A stretch of DNA of 64,000 nt from Cordilura impudica (GCA_963682025.1 OY821517.1:106444972-106508971), one strand, 5' to 3'; shown: positions 35,073 through 46,386, counted from the stretch's first letter. Numbers and translations: made by a program. Notes: a model not told the origin generated them from the sequence alone.

Positions 35073-36446
35073 TGGGGTCATATTATTTTTTTTCCGAAAC
35101 CCTACAAATATTTAGAAAGAGTACATTTACAGAATATTTTACAAAAATCCCATTTTTCGCGAAATCCGCAGAAATAAAATCCTTGTCAAAAAAATTCTGG
35201 CATAAGAATATACCCAAAAATTCACACAGTTAATTTGTAGCACGTATTTAACAAAAGCTTAAAGTGCCAGATCCGTTTTTTTAAATTTTGTTCAAAAAAA
35301 TTTTTTAAAATTTGAAAAAGGAGTTTACAAAATTTTATCAAAAAAATTTCCCATGTTCGGTCTCAATGCCTTATAGGCTAACAAGGCGGTAATAAAACAA
35401 TACTTCATATCTGAGTACTTACAGGTATAGAGACTAAAACAAAATATTGGCTTTAATTAATTTCTTAAAGTTGAAAAAAATGCCATCAAATTTCATGACC
35501 TAGTTTTTTTTTTTTTTGGCACAAAAGTGGCTATTTCTTGGCGAGTTTTTATTCGATTTCGAAGTTTTATAGCTATTTAAAAAGGTAATTTAATATTGAT
35601 CATTAATTATATACCAATTTGTCGGAAGAATTAAATCATAGAGCGACATTTTTGTAAAATATGAAAAAAGTCATATTTTCCCCATATAAACACACTTGAA
35701 ATTTTCAATCGCGTTGAGCCCCCTCTAAATGTTTTTTGATTGGCCCAAAACTTTGTATTTCTCATTTTTTTTTTGCTATTTGCATATTTCTAGGGTTTGC
35801 GATCGAGAATTTGAACCATTTTTTCCCCTCCATATAATGAAGGGCCACCTTAATGCCCTATATGCACATACTTAATATGTAAATAATAAATAAGAAGTAA
35901 TAATAACTGATAAAAAATAATATTTACAACAATCAATAGTTAAACAAGATTTAATAATAGTAATAATTAAAATATATTTATCCTCAATGTACTTCTAAGA
36001 CCGCTAAAGCTCCCGATAGTATGTGATATTATTTTGTTTCATTGTGTTCATAAACCATTTATTTGGTTTTATTGAGTTTATAAACCATTTATTGGATAAC
36101 AACGATGTCCGACAACGGAAACCAACAATTACCAATTAATAAACAATGTTACAGACTCAATCAGTTAGTGAGTCAGTGGTGAGCGAAAACTTTTATTTAT
36201 AATAATATTGTGTAAAATAAATTAAAAAATTATGACATGCTCCCGGAAAAAATAATTCCCATATTTTATTTTAGTTATTTCAAATAATACAACAGTATGT
36301 CTACAAATTATAACAAATTACTATTATCTTTAATTAATATAAATACTAGTATAACAATAAATACACAATAAAACAACTTTAAACATTACATCTGATCTCA
36401 TTTTTTGTTAAATACAATAAGTGTTACCACATTGCTAATTAAAATA

Positions 36447-36852
36447 ATGGCTTGTTTGATGAATAATTGTACCATTAAAGGTGATGGGGAAAGAATGATC
36501 ACTTGTTGGCTGTGCCATGAACTATGTCGTACTAAATGTAGTGGTCATTCTGGACTAGTTGCTGATGCTTTGTATAATAATAAAGGGTTACATTGGTGTT
36601 GCAATAAATGCAGGCAAATCGGAGTGAATTTCTACCGTTTTTTCAATGATACACAAAAGGAATTCAATGATATCCAGGAAAACGTAACTAAATTATCGAT
36701 GTCTATATCTAGTTATGGCAAATTATTTGATGATTATAAATCATTAGATAATTTAAAATCTCCACCTTAATCTTCTCCAAAACGTCGTAAATCGTCACGA
36801 AATACAAATAAAGATAAATCTGATAATCTTCCTGCTGTTCCTACTGTTCAGT
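36447..36852 (+). pseudogene. LINE ORF1, first part with PHD-like zinc finger
   Basis: Starts MACLMNNCTIKGDGE. The segment ITCWLCHELCRTKCSGHSG ... HWCCNKCRQIG shows a C-x2-C ... C ... C-x2-H ... W-C-x2-C spacing like the PHD fingers known in ORF1 of some Jockey/CR1-group LINEs. A predicted coiled stretch (FNDTQKEFNDIQENVTKL) follows. A stop at 36768-36770 interrupts it before the basic tail PKRRKSSRNTNKDKSD. The frame shifts before the next part. Confidence 0.65.
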
Positions 36853-36895
36853 AACACTAACATCTGATGCCTCAGTAATTAATTGTAATGCTGAT

Positions 36896-37297
36896 TTGCC
36901 TGTGGGCTTTGCTGAAGTGCCATTAAATAAACCTGTGCCTTCTACAAATACTTGTCCTGTGATAAATGCTGGTCAAATTGTTTCGCTGAGAGCTGTTCCT
37001 CCAAAAAAAACTGTTTTTATCTTGCGTTTAGCGATTGAAACTACTGCTGAAGATGTCGATGCCTTTGTTAGATCTAAGTTGGGCCAAAAAGCAGAAATTT
37101 CGACATATAAGTTCGTTTTTTCTCAACCTAGATCTATCACATCCTTTAAAATTACCGTTTCGTATGATCTTTTTGACCGTATTATTGATCGTAACTTTTG
37201 GCCTGAAAATACATTGGTTCGAGAATATATATTTAGACAAAATTCTAACAATATTGGCCGCCTTCCTCAAACTGATTCAAACGTTCCAAAAAGCTAA
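36896..37297 (+). pseudogene. LINE ORF1, second part
   Basis: Continuous 133-residue frame with KKTVFILRLAIETTAEDVDAF and FKITVSYDLFDRIIDRNFWP followed by LVREYIF. This is the RNA-binding-like C-terminal domain usual in ORF1 proteins of this LINE group (VF.SRLA..TT..D...Y...K; F...D..L....WP.G..VREY). It is out of frame with the PHD-bearing part. Confidence 0.6.
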
Positions 37298-37441
37298 AAG
37301 ATCTTACTGGTGAAAATATTTCATTAGTTTACCAAAACGTTCGTGGTCTGAGAACTAAACTGTCAACTTTATATATTGAAAGTTTCAACATAAGTCATCA
37401 TATTATCGTATTTACTGAAACTTGGCTTAATCATACCTTTT

Positions 37442-38237
37442 TATACCCTATGTGGTTTGGGTATTATGACTTTGTGCTGCTGTTTGTAACAACCAAAAAT
37501 ATTTGACCTACACCCATCTTTAATTATACCGATCGAATCAGAATCACTATCTGATTCGATTTAACGATGTCCGTCCGTCCGTCCGTCCGTCCGTCTGTGT
37601 GTCCATGTAAAGCTTGTAATCAAACTGCAGGTCGCAAATATGAATATATTTTGATGAAATTTGGTATTTAATCTTTTATCTGCCATGGGATGAGCGCTGT
37701 TGAAATTGGTGAGAATCGGTCCATGTTCAGACCTAGCCCCCATACAAATGACCCCTATGAAATCAACATATATTGCCATAAAATCCAAATTATCATACAA
37801 ATCTTAGTCAAATTGGGTTTGTATGTATATATTACATCCATTAATAAGTAGTCTAAAAATGATCCTTATTGGACAACTCTTAGTCATAGGCCCCATATAG
37901 AGCTGCTTCCCGATCTTCACTTAAATCTATCAAAAAACAATTATATTGCACTGATTCTTCTCAAATTTTGTTTGTATATATTTTTGCAAAATACAAGAGA
38001 CTTTGCCAAACATGGTCAGGATCAGTCCATTTTTGGGCCTAGTCCCCATATAGATATAGCATCCGATATGAACTTTTTCATGTTTGCAGCCGAAAAAATT
38101 AATAAAAATCCCACTCAAATTTGGTTTATGCCTATTTTCTATATCCAGTTAGTTGGGCCTGAGAGATAGGGTATCTAAACGCATGGTATAGGGTATCGTA
38201 TAGTCGGTCTAGACCGACTATAATTTTCTTACTTGTT
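37442..38237 (+). mobile_element. DINE-like repeat inside LINE ORF2
   Basis: Full-length copy: TATACCC start (missing the CACTA segment), (GTCC)n core at 37570-37595, 20-bp terminal palindrome (38202-38221), TTTCTTACTTGTT end. The junction is T|T with no duplication. Taking it out restores the LINE endonuclease frame between the ETWLN block and the following codons. Confidence 0.85.
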
Positions 38238-39222
38238 AAATACTGAAATATTTTGTAATAAATATAATATTTTTAGACGGACCGTTGCAATAAGATGAAT
38301 GGCGGTGGCGTTCTTATTGCTGTCTCAAGTATCTTATCATCTGAGGTTTTATTAATTGATTCCTCTTTAAACATCGAATTTGTTGCAGTTTTAATTAAAT
38401 ACAATCATAAAAAAATATTTGTTACTTGACATCCCTCCATCGTCTCCGCAGTCTTTATATGTTAGACATGGAGAAGCTATTAAATCTGTTCTACGTTCTG
38501 CGAATCCGGATGACTCTGTTATTGTTCTTGGAGATTTCAATTTGCCTTCAATTTCGTGGAAGTTCTTACCTGAAGAAAAATACTTTGTTCCGACTAAATC
38601 AAATGATAAATGTGATGAGCTTTTTAATATTTTTTTTGATTTACATCTTTTTCAATTAAATGGAATTCTTAATGATCATTCAAAATTATTGGATTTAATA
38701 TTTGTTAATGAAGTTACTGAATGTTTTACGAAGTGATCAAACCCTATTTATATTCCTGAAGACGGATATCAACTTACTATTGAAGTAAATATATCCATTC
38801 CATCTGGACTTGTAGACACACCTAAAAAAAGTGTTAAAGTTTTTTGTTTCGCTCAAACGAATTACACTATGTTTAATGAACTTATAAATAATACAAACTG
38901 GCATGATTTATTATCGTTATCGACTGGTCAACTCGTGCCATTGATCAAATCACTGAAGCTTTCTATAACAAGATGTATTCTTTTATTGAGTCATGTGTTC
39001 CTAAAAAATTTTTTAAAAACCTTTCTGGACCGCCTTGGAATACTAGGAAACTGGCTAGTGTCAAGAATAAAAAAAATAAATATTACAAAAAATATAAGAA
39101 AACTGGATCCCTTGTTGATCATGGAAAATACTCCATTTGTCGTGCCGAATATAATACTCTGAATAACTCATGTTATTTAAACTATTTGAACAAAATGAAA
39201 AATAATTTTAAACGAAATCCGA

Positions 39223-39385
39223 AGTTTAAATGGTGCGTGGTAAAGAAGAAGAAAGCATATATTTCAAAAATTCATAACTGCACTGTATTCTTAATCGGAC
39301 CGGTTTCTGGCATTTCAGCCTTCATCAGCGATTTATTGAACATTGTGATAATTGTTATGTTTTAATTGCATAGATTGTTTCTATA
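39223..39385. other. Foreign segment within LINE ORF2
   Basis: LINE coding breaks off after KRNPK (about 39222) and resumes with FYKFANAKRKTKGYP at about 39393, as expected for the conserved NPK.FY.F...KRKTKGYP motif. The ~165 bp between is unrelated and contains CCGGTTTCTGGCATTTCAG, similar in style to hairpin ends of Penelope-like elements. The exact borders are uncertain. Confidence 0.45.
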
Positions 39386-41216
39386 TGAAGTCATTCTACA
39401 AATTTGCTAACGCTAAGAGAAAAACTAAGGGCTATCCTGTTGTTATGAAATTTCTACATAATGAATCCTGTGATGATACTATTGTATGCAATTTATTTGC
39501 TGACTTCTTCTCTACTACTTACTCCGATGCAACTTTTGATGATTCTAATGTCTGCTCATATTCACTGACTGCTACTCAAATTATATCCATTCCTTCTCTT
39601 GCTATATCTGTGGTTTCTAATGAATTGAAAAAACTTAAATTTTCCTGCAACAGTGGTCCAGATAAAATTCCGTCCTGTATTTTAATAAAATGTGCTGATT
39701 TCTAGCTGTACCGTAAACACTCATGTTTAATGCCTCAATTAAATACGGTTATTTTCCCATTATGTGGAAGGATTCATTCATTATTCGGCTATTCAAATCT
39801 GGTAACAAGGCTGATATTACTAATTATCGTGGAATTGCTAAATTAACTATTATACCTAAAATTTTTGAAAAAATTATAACGGATTATCTATGCCATCAAG
39901 TAAATACGTTAATTTCTCCCTTCCAACATGGTTTCCAAAAACGATGTTCAACCTCTACAAATCTATTATAATTTACTACAATTGTCAACCGTGGTTTTCT
40001 TGAACGCAAACAAACAGATGCAATTTATACAGACTTCAGCAAGGCTTTTGATAAAGTCAATCATAAGCTTCTTCTTAAGATATTACATATGATGAGATTT
40101 TCAAATCTTTGCGCAAAGTGGATATATTCTTATTTAACCAATAGAACACAAAAAGTATGTTTTAAAAATGTTACTTCAAAGCCGATAGATGTAATGTCGG
40201 GAGTACCACAAGGCAGCCATCGTGGACCGCTTCTTTTTTCTTTGTTTATAAACGATCTTCCGAATGTTATTCGTTTTTCTAACATCTTGATGTATGCGGA
40301 TGATGTCAAAATTTTCTCCTGTTATAATCAACACTCTGATCATGTTTTTCTCCAAAATGATTTGAATTCATTTTATTCTTGGTGCAATTTAAATTTAATG
40401 GAGCTAAACCTTAAAAAGTGTAAACATATGCGTTTCGTCAGAAAGAGGCCGATATCTGTCAACTATATGCTGGGTGATTATTGTCTCGATAAAGTAGATA
40501 ACTTTATAGATCTCGGTGTTTTATTGGATCATAAACTGACCTTTGTTCCTCATATAACAATTACTGTCAACAAAGCCAGAGGTGTACTTGGTTGCATAAA
40601 ACGTTGGGCTAAAGAGTTTAATGATCCCTATGTCACCAAAACTTTATATACGTCACTTGTGAGACCTATCCTGGAATATGCTTCTATAATTTGGGACCCA
40701 ATCTACCAAATTCATGCCGACAGTCTGGAATCTGTGCAGAAACAATACCTTTTGTTTTGTCTTCTGAGTTTAAACTCCAATCCAAGTAATCTTCTATCCT
40801 ATACCAGCAGACTTGCCCTTATTAAGCTACCAACTTTAAAAAGCCGGAGAACTATGCTAAATGTTTCATTTCTTCTTAATATAATTAATGGTGATGTTTG
40901 TTCCGGTTTTTTGATTAACAACATATCATTCAACATTCCTCAACGACCAACACGTTACTTCTCACCTTTATCTATACAGTTCTATAGAGCTAATTATGCA
41001 AATGCAGACCCTCTCAAGAGAATGTGTATTCAATTTAATGAACTTTATGGATTTATTGATTTCTCATTAAATACTAATCTAATTAAAAGTAAAATAATAT
41101 GCTTTCTAAATTCGTGAATATCTATGTACTAAAATTAATTTTAAAAAGTTTTTCTTTGTAAATAGTCTGTAAGGATTAATTCCATAGACCAATATACGAA
41201 TAAATAAATAAATAAT

Positions 41217-41440
41217 CTCCGCCGTATGTTGTTGCGACATTAATAACTTTCATTTCAAAAAGTTGCCAACTTATTCCTATCGTATGCTATACTCCACATG
41301 TATGCCACTCAATAATTACTTTATTTAGGAGCTGCCGCCCCATCGGTCCTATCACTTCAATTTATTCCAGACTACTCACGTTAATAACATTTGGGCTCAT
41401 ACAAAGATTCAAGCCTCTCACTACCATAACATTCTATATA
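41217..41440. other. Short unassigned spacer
   Basis: Lies between the LINE tail and the Tc1 element. No feature recognised. Confidence 0.4.
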
Positions 41441-41527
41441 CAGCGGTCAAATAAAATATTGGACAAACTGCTTGTTTTTCATAATCATGAAGAATACATA
41501 AAAAAATTCTACAAAATGAAAAATATA

Positions 41528-42309
41528 ACAAATAAGAAAATTATAGTCGGTCTAGACCGACCATATGGTACCCTATACCATGGTTTAGAGACCCTATCTT
41601 TCGGTCCAACTAATTCGATATAGAAAATAAGCATAAACCAAATTTTAGTGGCATTGTTATTAATTTTTTTGCAGCAAATATGAAAAAGTTCATATCGGGT
41701 GCTATATTTATATGGGGACTAGGTCGAAAAATGGACCGATCCTGACCATATTTGGCAAAGTCACTTATATTTTGAAAAAATGTATACAAACTAAATTTGA
41801 GAAAAATCTGTGCAATATTTTTGTTTTTTGATAGATTTAAGTGAATATCAGGAAGCAGCTTATATGGGACCTATGATTAATAATTGTCCTATAGGGATTA
41901 TTTTTGTACTACTGACTTATAGATATAATAAACACATATAAACCCAATTTGATTGAGATGTATATTATAATTTGGATCTTATGGTAATTCATGTCGGTTT
42001 CATATGGGTCATTTGTATGGGGGCTAGGTCTGAACATAGACCGAATTTCACCAATTTCAACAGCGTTCATCCTATGGCTGATAAAAGCTTATATACCAAA
42101 TTTCATTATAATATATTCATATTTGCGACCTGTAGTTTGATTACAAGCTTTACATGGACACACAGACGGACGGACGGACGGATGGACGGACATCGCTTAA
42201 TCGACTCAGAAAGTGATTCTGAGTCGATCAGTATAATAAAAGATGTGCCTAGGTCAAATATTTTTGGTAGTTACAAACAGCAGCACAAAGTCATTATACC
42301 CAAAAAATA
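41528..42309 (-). mobile_element. DINE-like repeat inside the left TIR of the Tc1 element
   Basis: Near full-length minus-strand copy: AAGAAAATTATAGTCGGTCTAG start (hairpin 41548-41566), GGACGGACGGACGG core at about 42163-42185, ending ...CATTATACCC at 42302. It interrupts the left TIR between its ~87th and 88th bases; the matching right TIR is uninterrupted. Confidence 0.8.
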
Positions 42310-42401
42310 AAAATGCAGATTATAAGCTTAAAGTGTTATCTCTTTATTTATGAAACAAAAAATACAACAAAAACCAATATTCTGAAGACAAAGAAGTAGG
42401 A

Positions 42402-43650
42402 AAATTATAGTCGGTCTAGACCGACTATACGATGCCCTAACCATGGTTTAGGGACCCTATCGCTTCGGTCCAATTAATTGGATATAGAAAATAAGCATAA
42501 ACCAAATTTGAGGGGAATCGTTTTTAATTTTTTTAGCTGCAGATATGAAAAAGTTCATATCGGGTGCTATATCTATATGGGGACTTGATCGAAAAAAACC
42601 CGATCTTGACCATATTTGGTAAAGTCACTTATATTTTGAAAAAACTATTGACCTAGACCCTACCAAAAATATTTGACCTAGACCCATCTTTTATTATACC
42701 GATCGAATCAGAATCACTAACTGATTCGATTTAACGATGTCCGTCCGTCGGTCCGTCCGTCCGTCTGCGTGTCCATGTAAACCTTGTAATTAAACTGCAG
42801 GTCGCAAATATGAATATATTTTGATGAAATTTGGTTATAAGCTTTTATCGGCCATAGGATGAACGCTATTGAAATGCCCCCTATGAAATCGACATAAATT
42901 GCCATAAGATCCAAATTGTCATATAGATCTTACTCAAATTGGGTTTGTATACCTTTATTACATACATTAATGAGTAGTCCAAAAATGATCCCTATGGGGC
43001 AACTCTTGGTCATAGGCCCCATATAGAGGTGCAAAAACATTCACTGATTCTTCTCAAATTTTGTTTGTATATGTTTTTGCAAAATACAAGAGACTTTACC
43101 AACCATGGTCAGGATCGGTCTATTTGAGGGCCTAGTCCCCATGTAGATATAGCATCCGATATGAACTTTTTCATATCTGCAGCCAAAAAAATTAATAAAA
43201 ATCCCACTCAAATTTGGTTTATGCTTATTTTCTATATCCAGTTAGTTGGGCCTGAGAGATAGGGTCTCTAAACGCATGGTATAGGGTATCGTATAGTCGG
43301 TCTAGACCGACTATAATTTTTTTACTTGTTTATTAATAGATTTATGTGAAGATCGGGAAGCAGCTCTATATGGGGCTTATGACTAAGAAATATCCTACGG
43401 GGACAATTTGACTGAGATCTATATGATAATTTGGATCTTATGGCAATTTAAGTCGATTTCATGGGGGTTATTTGTATGGGGACTAGGTCCGAACATGGAC
43501 CGAATTTCACCAATTTCAATAGCGTTCATGCGATGGCCGATAAAAGCTTATATACCAAATTTCATCAAAATGTATTCATATTTGCGACCTGCAGTTTGAT
43601 TACAAGGTTTACATGGACACACAGACGGACGGATAGTGGTATAGGGCATA
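42402..43650 (-). mobile_element. DINE-like repeat, minus strand, split by another copy
   Basis: The 3' part is at 42402-42645 (GTCGGTCTAGACCGACTATA hairpin onward) and the rest at 43331-43650, interrupted by the plus-strand copy at 42646-43330. A few tens of bases around the junction (the GTATACAAAC...TTGTTTTTTG block) are missing. Its 5' end is also abbreviated (GGACGGATAGTGGTATAGGG). Confidence 0.7.
42646..43330 (+). mobile_element. DINE-like repeat nested in another copy
   Basis: Starts in the CCAAAAATATTTGACCTAGA block (5'-truncated), core GTCCGTCCGTCGGTCCGTCC at 42738-42757, ends GACCGACTATAATTTTTTTACTTGTT. An internal deletion removes the CCTAGCCCCCATAC block. Confidence 0.7.
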
Positions 43651-43799
43651 AACATACAAAAACAAAAACATGTAATATTTCAACGCAAAAAAACTATTCG
43701 ACAACGTTGCTCTGATTGTAATTAACGGGAAAAGTACCGATTCTTTGAAATTAATATTGATGTCTTTCATTACTAATATTTTTTAAAGTCTTAATTTCA

Positions 43800-45005
43800 T
43801 TTATTGATTTAGTTTTAAAAAGGGAATAACAGAACAAGAAATAGCAGAAATTGTTGGAAGACCTAGAACAAGTATTCACTACATCATAGATACATATAAT
43901 ATAAAAAAACTTAAAGTATTGAAAATGTGCAAAGAAGTGGGCCTCCAAAAAAACTTAATGAAGCAAACGAAAGGTGGATCTTGCGTGAAATAAAAAAAAA
44001 TCCTACGATCAACGCTATAGTTCTAACAAAACAGCTAGAAAATGATCTTAATATCAATTTTACACCTCAGACCGTGCGTAATGTTATACACAGAAACGAT
44101 TATCACGCAAGATCAGCTAGGAAAAAGCCGCATATCTCAAAAAAGAACAGAAAAGCTCGAGTTGACTTTGCAAAAGCTCATGTGAATAAGAATATGTAGT
44201 TTTGGATGAAGACTTTTTTGCTGATGAGTCTAAATTCAACTTATTTGGATGTGATGGTAAGATTCTAGTGTATAGAAAGCCTAATACCGAGTTGGAGGGG
44301 CGTAATATGGTGCCTACTGTAAAGCACGGTGGTGGCGGTTTTATGGTCTGGGGATGTGTGGGGGCTTCAGGCGTGGGTAATTTAGTTTTCATTGATGGAC
44401 CATCAGTACACACAGGAAAAAAAATTACCAACCGAATTGTTCTAAACTTTGGCAACTGCATTTTCGATTGTATTAATAGAAATATTTTATCTATTATGAT
44501 ATTATGATAAAATATTTACTGTTAAGACGATAGAATTGTAATTCCCATAAAATCAAAATTCGTTTATTTTCTTCATCGCAATTCGGTTGGCAATAAATTT
44601 GGTAGCCGCAACGAATCTGTTTCCTGTGTGTACTACATAAACCTACTCAAGGAAAATCTTAAGCCAAGTGCCGAAATTTTGGGTGTTGCAAGTGATTTTC
44701 AATTTTATCAGGATAATGATCCAAAACATATGGCCCTAAATACAAGGTTGTGAATGTTGTATAACTGTCCAAATGTGATTAAACCACCTGCACAGTCCCC
44801 AGACTTACACCCCATCGAACACCTATGGGCCTGCTTGGAGCAAAATATAAGGGAAATAAATTTCAGTAACAAAAACCAGCTTAAAGCAATCCTTCTGAAA
44901 TAGTGGCATAAAATTGAACAAAATTACATTTTAGATCTTGTTAAATCAATGCCAAAGCGTTTAAAAGCCGTCATAAAACAAAAAGGTAGAGCAACTAAAT
45001 ATTAA
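43800..45005 (+). pseudogene. Tc1-type DD34E transposase, broken
   Basis: Visible blocks: GITEQEIAEIVGRPRTSI (first helix-turn-helix, about 43818), SGPPKKLNEANERWILREI (43933), TPQTVRNVIHRNDYHARS (second DNA-binding part, about 44060), EDFFADESKFNLFG with the first Asp (44205), GGGGFMVWGCVGASG (44330), LLKENLKPSAEILG (44640), FQFYQDNDPKHMALNTR with the second Asp (44698), PPAQSPDLHPIEHLW with the Glu (44788) and a C-terminus ending SMPKRLKAVIKQKGRATKY before the stop at 45003-45005. All three catalytic residues are still visible. Frameshifts near 43920 and 44200, an in-frame TAG in the tail (about 44901) and the 222-bp MITE inactivate it. Confidence 0.85.
44409..44630. mobile_element. 222-bp MITE with CACACAGGAAA ends
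   Basis: CACACAGGAAA at 44409 and TTTCCTGTGTG ending at 44630, flanked by TA (44407-44408 and 44631-44632). A second internal inverted word CCAACCGAATTG / CAATTCGGTTGG (44429, 44579) supports a long imperfect TIR. Excising it with one TA joins the transposase codons for MDHQYYINLLKENLK. Confidence 0.85.
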
Positions 45006-45283
45006 TTTTTTTATTTTGAATCAATATTTTTTCCGTTAATCAGAACCAGAGTAATGGTGTCGAATAGTTTTTTTGCGTTGAAATATTATATGTTTTAGTT
45101 TTTGAATTTTTTTTTTTCAGAATATTGTTTTTTGTTGTATTTTTTGTTTCATAAATAATGAGATAACACTTTAAGCTTATAATCTGCATTTTTATATATT
45201 TCATTTTGTAGAATTTTTTTTAACATATTCTTCATGATTATCAAAAACAAGCAGTTTGTCGAATACTTTATTTGACCGCAGTA

Positions 45284-46140
45284 TGTAATGATAAATAGGA
45301 ACTGCCACGTCAATTCTTGGCTGGACTACTCACATAACAAATTTATGTTCACACACATAGTTCCAAGACTCCAGATATTTTAGTTTGTGTGGAAGCCAAA
45401 ACGCGCAATGATTCGAATCCGACCATTAATAGGTTATAGACTCACACACACCTTCAGTACTCTGAATTTCATACTACTCTATTGTGTTTTTATTTAATGC
45501 AGATACTCGTAACAGACAAACGTTTTTATTTTGTTTTCATGTTTTAAGTATCCACCTTCCGCTGAAGAAAAAAAATATGTATATTTAATTGGTCCTATAT
45601 TATTATTTAACTCTAATACTTCAACCATAGATCTAAACAAAACCTAAAGAAATAAATTAAAAATTAGACGAAAATGAATGAAGCAATAAAATGTACTCGT
45701 ACGATGTTAATTTGTCACAACTGTGAGTATTTTAAGTTAAGCCATTACAATCTTAGATGGAGGGAAGGAAAACCAAAGAATGGGACCATAAGTTGTTTTC
45801 AAATGAATAATACATTTTTTTGAATTTAACATATTTTCTTCCATTCTTTTTGTTTGCAATGTGGTGGTTTCAAGCCAACAAGTGGAGATAAAGAAATGCT
45901 AACTTGACAAGTCATGGTTAAATTAATAGTTTATTTATGTGTGGATGGCCTTTGGTGAATAAGAGAAAGGGCGGTTGCACATTAATATTGAAAACATTGA
46001 AAGGATAACATACAAATAAATATATAACCATTTCCTATGACAAGAAGATACTGCTGTATGGAGCATTTGAACATATTAGGATTGTATGAAGATTATTCGA
46101 CATTCGACATGTGGTAAAAGAAGTGAAATGCGTTTTTATA
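45284..46140. other. Unassigned stretch
   Basis: No gene or repeat recognised between the Tc1 and hAT elements. Confidence 0.4.
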
Positions 46141-46386
46141 TAAACATTAGAGTGGGTCAAATTTTAGGGGTCCGAAAAAATCTTCATGGGCTCATCACGA
46201 TTCTGGTACTTTGAGCCATAACAAGTATATTTGTCCAAGGAACTATACCTCTAAAATCATTTTCGAACCTGCCGAAATTTCGATGAAAAAAGCGATATAG
46301 GTCGTATATTCTTGGCATAATTTTATATCGATTTTTTTATCGAAATTTTGGCATTGTTAAAAATGATTTTAGAGGTATGGTTCCCC
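46141..46386. repeat. Palindromic repeat (ACCTCTAAAATCATTTT arms)
   Basis: GGAACTATACCTCTAAAATC ... CGAAATTTCGAT at 46238-46290 is mirrored by ATCGAAATTTTGGC ... GATTTTAGAGGTATGGTTCC at 46335-46385. One arm and its outer flank (ATTCTGG...CATAACAAGTATATTTG) recur, diverged, near 24165-24265. Confidence 0.6.

Larger units (their letters stand above)
31555..35854. mobile_element. Large palindromic (foldback) element A
   Basis: Left end ATTAGGTTGGCCCTT and right end, in reverse complement, ATTAAGGTGGCCCTT. The arms match through 31555-32128 plus 33721-33910 on the left and 35073-35854 on the right (words such as ATTTTCAATCGCGTTGAGCC on one side, its complement on the other). A GCCC tetranucleotide flanks both ends (31551-31554, 35855-35858), a possible target duplication. 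Its left arm is interrupted by a piggyBac-like element (32129-33720) and its centre by element B (33911-35072). No transposase of its own is seen. Confidence 0.75.
37298..41117 (+). pseudogene. LINE ORF2: apurinic-type endonuclease and reverse transcriptase
   Basis: The endonuclease begins about 37312 (ENISLVYQNVRGLRTKLSTL, VFTETWLN) and is split by a DINE-like insertion. It resumes at 38238 with GGGVLIAV (about 38300) and the catalytic GDFNLPSISW (about 38530) and LLDLIFVNE (38690). The reverse transcriptase starts about 39660 (SGPDKIPSCIL), then WKDSFIIRLFKSGNK (39765), NYRGIAKLTIIPKIFEK (39825), FQHGFQKRCST, YTDFSKAFDKVNHKLL (40030), SGVPQGSHRGPLLF (40197), the catalytic MYADDVKIF (40290) and a thumb/C-terminal part to the stop at 41115-41117. 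At least three frameshifts or stops occur before the last 342-residue frame, which is intact. Endonuclease type and motif style suit Jockey/CR1. Confidence 0.8.
36110..41216 (+). mobile_element. Jockey/CR1-like LINE, near full length, interrupted
   Basis: Order ORF1 (36447-37297), endonuclease (37298-38750), reverse transcriptase (about 39390-41117), then a short 3' UTR and an (AATA)n tail at about 41198-41216. A DINE-like repeat (37442-38237) and a short foreign segment (about 39223-39385) interrupt it. The 5' boundary is approximate. Confidence 0.75.
41441..45281 (+). mobile_element. Tc1-family element with ~170-bp TIRs and four nested insertions
   Basis: The left end CAGCGGTCAAATAAA and the right end (reverse complement) CTGCGGTCAAATAAA are flanked by TA (41439-41440, 45282-45283). 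The inverted repeats run ~170 bp (TTGTTTTTCATAATCATGAA, GCAGATTATAAGCTTAAAG, GAAACAAAAAATACAAC are shared), but the left one is split by a DINE-like repeat at 41528-42309. Two further DINE-like copies follow at 42402-43650, and a MITE at 44409-44630 interrupts the transposase. Confidence 0.85.
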
